DNA of 27,609 bases, taken from the NCBI GenBank assembly GCA_002400405.1, contig DHFM01000055.1:1-27609 (forward strand), in the 5' to 3' direction. Source of the DNA: Candidatus Moranbacteria bacterium UBA4824. Lineage in GTDB: Bacteria; Patescibacteriota; Minisyncoccia; Moranbacterales; UBA2206. The notes beneath the pieces are model-generated. The model was not told the origin of the DNA and searched no databases. It saw only the letters and a list, made by a program, of their open reading frames with translations. This document shows, one piece after another, positions 15,264 through 20,421 of this stretch. The stretch's first letter is position 1. Every line of letters starts with the position of its first letter. The translations under genes were made by a program, and so were the position numbers.

Positions 15264-16187
15264 CTACTTCAAATATTCCTTCAAAGCCTCTTTCCAACTT
15301 CTCATCGGATTTAATTTAGTGTTTACCAAAACTGAATAAAACGGTCGCTTGGCTGGACGAGGAAACTCCAAACCACTAACTGGAATAATTTTAGTCTTCA
15401 TTTTTACTTGACGATATAATTCTACGACAGCTTCGTACCATGTGCAAGGGTTACTATTCACAATGTGATAAATTCCAAAAGGTTTTTTGGCATCAATTAT
15501 TTCCTTGGTTTTTTTGGCTAAATCCGGCGCATAAGTAAAACAGCTAGTTTCTTCGTCCACTGCCTTAACTTCCTTATTCTTCTTCCCCGCTTCAAGCATT
15601 ACATCAAAAAAACTTCTTTTTGCTCCTTCTCCTATAGCTGGCTTGCCAAATAATTTGGAAAGTCGAATAATATAATAACTTTTAGTATTTTTCGCTACTT
15701 CTTTTTCTCCCATCAATTTTGATTTTCCATAGTTGCTAATCGGGCTAGGCTTGGCCATTTCATCAAATCCAACCTCTGGTTGAAAGCCTTGATGAAGAGA
15801 ACAAGAAGCACAGGAGTGGGAACAACCAGCAGGTTCAGGAATTTCAGGCTCGCCATCAAAAACATAGTCAGTGGAATAATGCACTAACACAGCTTTGTTT
15901 TTTTTGGCCGATTTAGCGAGATATCCCGGCGCTTTTCCGTTTATCTCCAAAGCTATTTCATATTCCTTCTTGGATTCTTCACATTTATCCACCGCGTTAT
16001 AAGCCGCCGCGTTGATAATTATATTAGGCTTAGTAAATCCAATTTTTTTGGAAACTTCTTTTTCTTTGGCAATGTCGATATCTTCTCTGTCCCAGGCGAT
16101 TACTTTATAATCCTTGTCTTTTTTAAATACATTCACCAATTCTTGCCCCAGCATCCCCTTGTTTCCTATGATTAATATTTTTTGCAT
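15264..16187 (-). CDS. rmlD: dTDP-4-dehydrorhamnose reductase with Cys-rich insert
   Basis: RmlD uses NAD(P)H for the last step of dTDP-rhamnose synthesis. The 307-residue protein has the Rossmann GNKGMLGQEL motif (residues 8-17), INAAAYNAVDKCE (58-70), STDYVFDG (105-112) and the YGKSK catalytic motif (Y153, K157). It ends with the family's RPAKRPFYSVLVNTKL segment. Between the STDYVFDG strand and the substrate loop is an extra segment (about 113-140) that normal RmlD lacks. It contains GCSHSCASC, a CX3CX2C pattern. The DNA encoding it is bounded by a near-perfect inverted repeat, so the insert looks like a translated repeat element. The catalytic residues are intact. rmlA lies 4.3 kb away. 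Confidence 0.92.
   Translation of the reverse strand: MQKILIIGNKGMLGQELVNVFKKDKDYKVIAWDREDIDIAKEKEVSKKIGFTKPNIIINAAAYNAVDKCEESKKEYEIALEINGKAPGYLAKSAKKNKAVLVHYSTDYVFDGEPEIPEPAGCSHSCASCSLHQGFQPEVGFDEMAKPSPISNYGKSKLMGEKEVAKNTKSYYIIRLSKLFGKPAIGEGAKRSFFDVMLEAGKKNKEVKAVDEETSCFTYAPDLAKKTKEIIDAKKPFGIYHIVNSNPCTWYEAVVELYRQVKMKTKIIPVSGLEFPRPAKRPFYSVLVNTKLNPMRSWKEALKEYLK
15768..15840. repeat. Inverted-repeat element inserted in frame in rmlD
   Basis: The arms are AACCTCTGGTTG (15771-15782) and CAACCAGCAGGTT (15823-15835). They are complementary over 12 bp with a single one-base bulge. They bracket about 40 bp that encodes most of the Cys-containing extra segment of RmlD. The reading frame is not disturbed. 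Confidence 0.55.
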
Positions 16188-16270
16188 AATATTGCTAATT
16201 TTACTAATATTATATACACTTAAGTTATAGTCTGATTATAACAAAAGAACTAGAATTTGTACATTTGTAT

Positions 16271-16330
16271 AAATTCGCCCGCCTCGCGTCGACGAGCAAT
16301 CGTCTTGCGAGTCGAGGCGGGTAATTCGTA
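16271..16330. repeat. GC-rich palindromic repeat upstream of prfA
   Basis: CCCGCCTCG (16278-16286) and CGAGGCGGG (16313-16321) form a 9-bp GC-rich stem flanked by AATTCG on the left and TAATTCG on the right. Internal complementarity (CGACGA with TCGTC) extends it. The same sequence with a different centre occurs at 24862-24903. It ends 14 nt before the prfA ATG and stands out by its high G+C. No better ribosome site is visible, so the hairpin may affect prfA translation. Confidence 0.75.
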
Positions 16331-16335
16331 ATGTC

Positions 16336-17469
16336 ATGAAAGAACAAATCGAGAAAATTAGGCAGGAATATGAAGAAATTTCCACTGAGCTTAATAGCCC
16401 GGACATTTTTAGTGATGCTAAGAAAATGGGCGAACTTGGCAAAAGACAGGCTGAGCTCTCAGAAACGATGGAAAATATAAACGAATTGGAAAGAATAGAA
16501 AAATCGATGGCAGAAAATGCTGTGATGATAAATTCCACTGATGAAGATCCGGAAATGAAACAAATGGCTATGGAAGAAAATGTTACGTTGAGCGCAAAAA
16601 AGGCTGTTTTGGAAAAAGAATTGGAAAAAACTTTTCTTCCCAAAGATTCCAACGACCACAAAAATGTTATCGTGGAAATTCGGGCTGGCGCCGGTGGAGA
16701 TGAATCGGCTCTTTTTGCCGGAGATCTTTTTCAAATGTATGCTAAATATGCTGAAAAAAATCGCTGGAGCACAGTACTTCTTAATTCTAATGTTATAGGG
16801 ATTGGCGGATACAAAGAAGTTGTTTTTGAAATCAATGGAAATAATGTACACCCCCACACCAAAGATCCTCACACTAATACTGGGTTTAGTTCCGGTAATT
16901 TTGGTGTGGGGGTATATGAAAAAATGAAATATGAATCTGGTGTGCATCGCGTGCAAAGAATTCCCGAAACAGAAAAAAATGGCCGAGTGCACACTTCTAC
17001 TGCCACAGTGGCAGTTTTGCCGGAAGCAGAAGAAGTGGATTTGAAAATAGAAGAAAAAGACATTAGAATTGACACATTTTGCTCTTCCGGCCCTGGTGGA
17101 CAATCCGTCAACACCACTAAATCAGCCGTACGTATCACGCACATTCCAACCAATCTCATAGTTTCTTGCCAAGACGAAAAATCTCAAATCAAAAACAAGG
17201 AAAAAGCTATGAAAGTTCTGCGCTCGCGCCTTTTGCAATTAGAAGATGACCGAAAAGCCAAAGAGCTGGGCGACGCACGAAAATCGCAAATTGGCACTGG
17301 CGACCGCAGTGAAAAAATCCGCACTTACAATTTTCCCCAAGACAGAATCACCGATCACCGCATCAAACAAAGCTGGAGCAATATCAAATCTATTTTAGAA
17401 GGAAATTTGGATGAGATGATGATTGTTCTGCAAGAAGAAGATGTGAAAAGAAAATTGGGGAAAATTTAA
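16336..17469 (+). CDS. prfA: Peptide chain release factor 1, with in-frame insert
   Basis: RF1 recognises UAA and UAG and triggers peptide release in the ribosome. The 377-residue protein has the N-terminal helical domain (1-105) and VEIRAGAGGDESALFAGDL (113-131). The decoding tripeptide P-x-T appears as PET (210-212) in GVHRVQRIPETEKNGRVHTS, which marks RF1, not RF2. The catalytic GGQ is at 254-256 in SSGPGGQSVNTTKSAVRI. It is about 20 residues longer than usual because of an insert (about 171-190) between EINGNN and GVYEKMKYESG, in domain 2 just before the decoding region. The insert DNA is a 14-bp-arm inverted repeat. The core motifs are unbroken, so the protein is probably functional. Confidence 0.95.
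   Translation: MKEQIEKIRQEYEEISTELNSPDIFSDAKKMGELGKRQAELSETMENINELERIEKSMAENAVMINSTDEDPEMKQMAMEENVTLSAKKAVLEKELEKTFLPKDSNDHKNVIVEIRAGAGGDESALFAGDLFQMYAKYAEKNRWSTVLLNSNVIGIGGYKEVVFEINGNNVHPHTKDPHTNTGFSSGNFGVGVYEKMKYESGVHRVQRIPETEKNGRVHTSTATVAVLPEAEEVDLKIEEKDIRIDTFCSSGPGGQSVNTTKSAVRITHIPTNLIVSCQDEKSQIKNKEKAMKVLRSRLLQLEDDRKAKELGDARKSQIGTGDRSEKIRTYNFPQDRITDHRIKQSWSNIKSILEGNLDEMMIVLQEEDVKRKLGKI
16847..16916. repeat. Inverted-repeat element inserted in frame in prfA
   Basis: The arms ACCCCCACACCAAA (16850-16863) and TTTGGTGTGGGGGT (16900-16913) are perfect 14-bp reverse complements. Two more pairs extend the stem beyond a single mismatch, and the loop is 36 nt. The element adds roughly 20 codons without a stop or frameshift. 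Its C-runs and G-runs differ strongly from the surrounding codon use. Confidence 0.8.
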
Positions 17470-17477
17470 ACCTATGG

Positions 17478-17617
17478 GACTTACGCGTTTACCTGAAAAT
17501 CTATTTATGTAGCCAGTACAATGGCAGGATTGCAATTAAGTAACTTCTATCTATAATCTTAGTTTTAATTTTTTGTAATTTCAGCGAACAATAGATTTGA
17601 AGGGAAATGCGTAAGTC
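17478..17617. mobile_element. 140-bp MITE-like element between prfA and prmC
   Basis: The ends are 27-bp terminal inverted repeats (17478-17504 and 17591-17617) matching at 23 of 27 positions. Both begin GACTTACGC from the outside and finish AATCTAT on the inside. There is no coding capacity between them. It starts 8 bp after the prfA stop and ends 14 bp before the prmC start. GACTTACGC-type ends are known from insertion sequences, so this is most likely a non-autonomous derivative. No transposase for it is present here. Confidence 0.8.
17530..17557 (+). promoter_or_regulatory. prmC: Promoter inside the MITE, facing prmC
   Basis: TTGCAA (17530-17535) and a perfect TATAAT (17552-17557) are 16 bp apart inside the mobile element and point toward prmC. 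The predicted transcript start is about 17564, giving a leader of about 68 nt. The hexamers and spacing are the same as in the promoter proposed for the lysine-rich gene (18877-18904). Confidence 0.5.
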
Positions 17618-17631
17618 ATAATTCAGAAGAA

Positions 17632-18552
17632 ATGAATATAAATCAGCTTCTTATTGAATCAATTGAAAAATTGAAAAAGAAAAAAAATATAACTCCGCAA
17701 CTTGATGCGGAGCTTTTACTTGGCTTTATTCTCAAAAAACCTCGAGAATATATCCTGATTCACCCAGAATATCAATTAACCAAGCCACAAGAGATAAGAT
17801 ACAAAAAAATTCTAGAAAGAAGATTAAATCATGAACCGATTGCCTATATTCTTGGACAAAAAGAGTTTTATGGCCTTAATTTTAAGGTCACTAAAGATAC
17901 TCTTATCCCCCGTCCGGAAACCGAATCGCTCGTTGAACTCGCTTTATGTAGCATGAAACATGAAACATATAACAAAAAAAATACAACAATTATCGATATC
18001 GGCACAGGCAGTGGGAATATAATTATTTCGTTAGCTAAAAAAATAGAATCTGAAAATTTGTTACATGCTTCATGTTTTATGCTATATGGTATTGATATTT
18101 CTCAAAAAGCTTTAACCATTGCCAAACACAACGCCAAAAAAAATAATGTCGCTGATAGAATAAAATTCTTAAAAGGAAATTTATTAGAACCAATTATTAA
18201 AAATGTAAATTGTTACATGCTTCATGCTTCATGTTCCATGATTATCATTGCCAATCTCCCCTATCTTTCCAAAAAAATTTATTCCGAGACAATGCCTGAT
18301 GTAAAAAAATTTGAGCCTCGCTCTGCTTTGCTTTCCGGAATTGACGGACTAGATCATTATGAAAAATTATTCCAACAAATAACTTTGTTGAAAAAGAATT
18401 GTTTCATGTTTCAGGTTTCATGTTTCATGGAGATAAGTCCCGAACAAAAACAAAAAATTACAAAATTAATCAAAAAATATTTCCCTAAAGCCAATATAGA
18501 ATTTCAAAAAGATTTAGCCCAAAAATGGCGGGTTGCTATCTTCGAGATATAA
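17632..18552 (+). CDS. prmC: Peptide chain release factor N5-glutamine methyltransferase, with four repeat inserts
   Basis: PrmC methylates the glutamine of the GGQ motif in release factors using S-adenosylmethionine, and lies right after its substrate gene prfA. The 306-residue protein has the N-terminal helical domain (EPIAYILGQKEFYGLNF, LIPRPETESLVE). The SAM-binding motif is IIDIGTGSGNIIISLAKK, then GIDISQKAL and KGNLLEP. The catalytic NxPY motif reads NLPY, where NPPY is more common. It is about 30 residues longer than the E. coli enzyme (277). The excess maps to four short Cys/Met/His-rich segments (CSMKHET, LLHASCFML, CYMLHASCSM, CFMFQVSCFM), all encoded by the same TGTTTCATG-type repeat. 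Motifs on either side are intact, so function is plausible. Confidence 0.92.
   Translation: MNINQLLIESIEKLKKKKNITPQLDAELLLGFILKKPREYILIHPEYQLTKPQEIRYKKILERRLNHEPIAYILGQKEFYGLNFKVTKDTLIPRPETESLVELALCSMKHETYNKKNTTIIDIGTGSGNIIISLAKKIESENLLHASCFMLYGIDISQKALTIAKHNAKKNNVADRIKFLKGNLLEPIIKNVNCYMLHASCSMIIIANLPYLSKKIYSETMPDVKKFEPRSALLSGIDGLDHYEKLFQQITLLKKNCFMFQVSCFMEISPEQKQKITKLIKKYFPKANIEFQKDLAQKWRVAIFEI
17946..17967. repeat. TGTTTCA-type repeat, copy 1 in prmC (inverted)
   Basis: These 22 nt are the exact reverse complement of the intergenic copy at 23681-23702. The unit is a 7-nt motif (TGTTTCA or TGCTACA). It encodes the CSMKHET segment of PrmC just before the SAM-binding domain. Confidence 0.75.
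18060..18088. repeat. TGTTTCA-type repeat, copy 2 in prmC
   Basis: Tandem 7-nt units (TGTTACA, TGCTTCA, TGTTTTA, TGCTATA) encode LLHASCFML within PrmC. They sit between the first SAM motif and the GIDIS strand. Confidence 0.7.
18211..18240. repeat. TGTTTCA-type repeat, copy 3 in prmC
   Basis: Tandem 7-nt units (TGTTACA, TGCTTCA, TGCTTCA, TGTTCCA) encode CYMLHASCSM immediately before the IIIANLPY catalytic segment. Confidence 0.7.
18400..18430. repeat. TGTTTCA-type repeat, copy 4 in prmC
   Basis: The units TGTTTCA, TGTTTCA, GGTTTCA and TGTTTCA encode CFMFQVSCFM just before the C-terminal EISPEQKQ strand of PrmC. Confidence 0.7.
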
Positions 18553-18570
18553 TCAAAAAAGCTTATTTCA

Positions 18571-18606
18571 AAAGCAAAAAATCGCGATTTCGCGATTTTT
18601 TGCTTT
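18571..18606. terminator. Rho-independent terminator, probably bidirectional
   Basis: A perfect 16-bp stem pairs AAAGCAAAAAATCGCG (18571-18586) with its complement at 18591-18606 and has a 4-nt ATTT loop. The stem has an A-rich side and a T-rich side, so it can serve both prmC (plus) and the lysine-rich gene (minus), which converge on it. Confidence 0.85.
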
Positions 18607-18650
18607 ATCAATAATACCTAAGGCATTAAAGAACAATTATTCAAAAAAGA

Positions 18651-18746
18651 CTATTTCTTTTTCTTCTTTGTTGCTTTCTTCTTTGCTACTTTCTTTGTAG
18701 CTTTTTTCTTTGTAGCTTTTTTAGCTGCTTTCTTTTTTGCTGCCAT
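18651..18746 (-). CDS. 31-residue lysine-rich basic protein (histone H1-like tail)
   Basis: This short open frame starts at 18746, stops with TAG at 18651-18653 and encodes 31 residues. After MAAKKK it consists only of Lys, Ala, Thr and one Val, in AAKK, ATKK and VAKK steps, and ends in five lysines. Such composition is like the tails of bacterial histone H1-like proteins (Hc1/AlgP type) and suggests nucleic-acid binding, perhaps nucleoid compaction; this is inference. Evidence that it is real: a strong ribosome site (AGGAAGGTGA) 8 nt before the ATG, a good promoter (18877-18904), a leader hairpin and a terminator right after it. A leader block (TAGAAAGGAAGGTGAA) identical to that of the gene at 19245 supports high expression. 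Confidence 0.75.
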   Translation of the reverse strand: MAAKKKAAKKATKKKATKKVAKKKATKKKKK

Positions 18747-18835
18747 GTTGATTTCACCTTCCTTTCTATTTTTATTTTTTTAACTTTAAAATAATTTACA
18801 TTTTTATTTTCGACCTTTTGTTTTCAAGAAATTTA

Positions 18836-18859
18836 TTTTTCCGAATGTTATCGGAAAAA
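18836..18859 (-). promoter_or_regulatory. Leader hairpin of the lysine-rich gene
   Basis: TTTTTCCGA (18836-18844) and TCGGAAAAA (18851-18859) form a 9-bp stem with a 6-nt loop, near the start of the roughly 124-nt leader of the minus-strand transcript. It could stabilise the mRNA or act as an attenuator. Confidence 0.5.
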
Positions 18860-18876
18860 ATATTTTTCTTAACTTA

Positions 18877-18904
18877 ATTATACAACATATATTTTTTTTT
18901 GCAA
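18877..18904 (-). promoter_or_regulatory. Promoter of the lysine-rich gene
   Basis: Read on the minus strand, TTGCAA (18904-18899) and TATAAT (18882-18877) are 16 bp apart, with TTG just before the -10 box. Transcription would start near 18870. Confidence 0.6.
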
Positions 18905-18914
18905 TAGAAAAAAG

Positions 18915-18923
18915 TTATCCACA
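18915..18923 (+). promoter_or_regulatory. Consensus DnaA box
   Basis: TTATCCACA matches the DnaA-box consensus TTATNCACA exactly and lies 11 bp upstream of the promoter of the lysine-rich gene. A weaker relative (ATTTCCACA) lies at 19208-19216. It may be a DnaA-regulated promoter site or part of a replication origin; one perfect box alone proves neither. Confidence 0.5.
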
Positions 18924-19115
18924 GGTGAAAAAAATAAATTATATTTAATATTACAAAAAAAAATTCGGGATATTTCTTTTTCAAAAAAAATAATTTCCAA
19001 AAAAATATTTATTTTTATAATTTAATTTATTTTTAAAAATTTTCCAAAAAAATTTTCTCCTAAGAATAGTAAAAAGCACCTGTTTATTAAGCCCTAAATA
19101 AACCTCTTTGTCTAG
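18924..19115. other. Very AT-rich gene-free block between divergent promoters
   Basis: The stretch from 18924 to about 19070 is almost pure A/T, with long A and T runs (for example around 18955, 18985 and 19045) and contains no open frame with a ribosome site. It lies between the DnaA box and the promoter at 19116. It could be a DNA-unwinding region, a curved upstream activating sequence for one or both promoters, or plain spacer. Confidence 0.4.
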
Positions 19116-19144
19116 TTGACGCCTCCGCATGATAAAGTTAAAAT
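19116..19144 (+). promoter_or_regulatory. Promoter of the membrane protein gene at 19245
   Basis: TTGACG (19116-19121) and TAAAAT (19139-19144) are 17 bp apart. The expected transcript start near 19151 gives a leader of about 94 nt that contains a stem-loop and a strong ribosome site. Confidence 0.6.
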
Positions 19145-19195
19145 TTAATAGAAGACAAGCTTCAACGAAAGCACGTTAACAAAATAATAATTATC

Positions 19196-19220
19196 ACCCT
19201 ATGGAATATTTCCACAGGGT
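19196..19220 (+). promoter_or_regulatory. Leader stem-loop before the ribosome site
   Basis: ACCCT pairs with AGGGT and GGAA with TTCC, with a 2x2 internal loop and a TAT apex. It ends 9 nt before the start of the AGGAAGG ribosome site of the gene at 19245. It may stabilise the mRNA or control translation. Confidence 0.5.
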
Positions 19221-19244
19221 AAACTAGAAAGGAAGGTGAACATT

Positions 19245-19841
19245 ATGGATAACCAAGAGTTTGATGAAAAAAATCTAGAAGAAGATTCTTCAATGCAAAA
19301 CAAAGCAAAGGAATGGTTAGAAGATAATATGCGTATTATCGTGAGTATTCTTATTGTAATCTTGATTGCTGGAGGAATTTATTCTTATTCCAAACGAACA
19401 GAATCTCCTGAAATCAATGAATCAAGCGTAGCTGTGAACGAAGAAAATAGTTCTAGCGTTAACGAAGATAGCAATGTTAGCTCTACCTCTTCTGACACTT
19501 CGGAGGAAGCAGAAGCATCTTCAGTTGCTACTAGCCAAGAAACAGAAAATTCTCTCATAGAAACAGCAGCTAAGGGCGACGGTCAGACAAAACTAGCTAG
19601 AAGAGCTCTCGCTGATTTTCTTGAAAAGAACCCTGATTCAGCGCTTACTGCTGAACACAAGATCTATATTGAAGATTACTTGCGCAAAAATTCAGGTCAC
19701 ACAGGACGAGTTTCAATTGGTACATCAATAGAGTTTTCAAAAGATTTGATTAGGGATGCGATTTCAAAATCAAAAAATCTCAACGATAAGCAACTACAAA
19801 ATCTACATAAATATGCCGTTTTAGTACCATCGTTGCAATGA
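19245..19841 (+). CDS. Single-pass membrane protein with Ser/Glu-rich stalk and conserved helical C-terminal domain
   Basis: The ATG at 19245 is preceded by AGGAAGG at 8 nt, a better start than the GTG at 19236, giving 198 residues. The acidic N-terminus (MDNQEFDEKNLEEDSS) should be cytoplasmic, with one membrane helix at about 28-45. A stalk of about 60 residues rich in Ser, Glu, Asn and Val follows, then a C-terminal domain of about 90 residues with KLARRALADFLEKNPDSALT and HKIYIEDYLRKN, then FSKDLIRDAISKSKNLNDKQLQNLHKYA. I recall similar C-terminal domains in other Patescibacteria membrane proteins, but no function is known. Strong signals (promoter, ribosome site, terminator at 19910) suggest an abundant, monocistronic envelope protein. 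Confidence 0.8.
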   Translation: MDNQEFDEKNLEEDSSMQNKAKEWLEDNMRIIVSILIVILIAGGIYSYSKRTESPEINESSVAVNEENSSSVNEDSNVSSTSSDTSEEAEASSVATSQETENSLIETAAKGDGQTKLARRALADFLEKNPDSALTAEHKIYIEDYLRKNSGHTGRVSIGTSIEFSKDLIRDAISKSKNLNDKQLQNLHKYAVLVPSLQ

Positions 19842-19909
19842 TAAACTTCCTTAATCCATATTATCTTTGTTCTTTTTCTAAGTAAGTATATTATTACTTT
19901 CTATATAAC

Positions 19910-19942
19910 AAAAATCCTCTGCTCTTTGGGCGGAGGATTTTT
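19910..19942. terminator. Rho-independent terminator
   Basis: AAAAATCCTC (19910-19919) pairs with GAGGATTTTT (19933-19942), and four more inner pairs (two wobble) are possible. The T-run is on the plus strand, so it ends the 19245 gene. The symmetric A/T ends could also serve the minus-strand genes. Confidence 0.8.
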
Positions 19943-19965
19943 GCTATATTATATAATAATAAAAT

Positions 19966-20421
19966 CTAGTAAATTTTCACACTATCCCCTATTTGAAAAT
20001 TATATTTACTCGAAAGACCGCTTTTTATCTCTAAAACTTTATCAGAATTTATTTTCGGATTAATTGTTTCAGGTGAACCTTGAGAAACATTTTTAGCAAT
20101 ATAGACTATTTTTCCTTCTTCTATCCATATAATATCTAAATCAAATTGCATGTCTTTCATCCAAAAAGAATGTTCTTTTTTTTCTGGAAACACAAAAAGC
20201 ATGCCCTCGTTTTCTTTGATATCCTTCCTTTGTCCCAACCCTTGGGCTTGTTCATCTTCTGCTAACGCCAATTCTACAAAAAATTTTTGCTTATTAATTT
20301 GAATAATTTTATGATTTTTCATATAGAAAAAACATATCATTATCAATATTGAAAAAATTATCAAAAAAATAGCTACAATTATCCTACTGGTGTTTTTATT
20401 TTTTATATTATTTGTTTGCAT
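19966..20421 (-). CDS. DUF192 family protein, membrane-anchored
   Basis: The 151-residue protein has one N-terminal membrane helix (about 13-34) and an extracytoplasmic DUF192 domain. The family motifs are GLGQRKDIKENEGMLFVF (61-78), HSFWMKDMQFDLDIIWIE (83-100) and a final VLEIKSG...FQIGDSVKIY. DUF192 proteins are widespread in bacteria and archaea and remain uncharacterised; their small beta-barrel fold is thought to bind ligands. The start overlaps the end of the preceding gene by 14 bp, which implies coupled translation. Confidence 0.9.
   Translation of the reverse strand: MQTNNIKNKNTSRIIVAIFLIIFSILIMICFFYMKNHKIIQINKQKFFVELALAEDEQAQGLGQRKDIKENEGMLFVFPEKKEHSFWMKDMQFDLDIIWIEEGKIVYIAKNVSQGSPETINPKINSDKVLEIKSGLSSKYNFQIGDSVKIY

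Noticed and set aside
15816..15840. Radical SAM enzyme signature (CX3CX2C) in RmlD
   Set aside because: The rest of the protein is a complete short-chain reductase and the cysteines lie in a repeat-derived insert; there is no TIM-barrel or other SAM motif.
16236..16661. Long minus-strand open frame opposite the prfA start
   Set aside because: It lies fully antisense to the conserved N-terminal coding region of prfA, has Ser/Phe/Ile-rich composition typical of a reversed reading and no start signals.
16459..17103. Minus-strand open frame of 214 codons in prfA
   Set aside because: Antisense shadow of a clear release factor gene; no recognisable protein features.
17478..17617. Rho-independent terminator after prfA
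   Set aside because: The arms are 86 nt apart and matched over 27 bp at both ends, which fits a mobile element better than a terminator hairpin.
18915..19115. Replication origin
   Set aside because: Only one perfect DnaA box, no dnaA, dnaN or gyrase genes nearby and no visible strand switch of gene direction centred here. Kept only as a finding to check.
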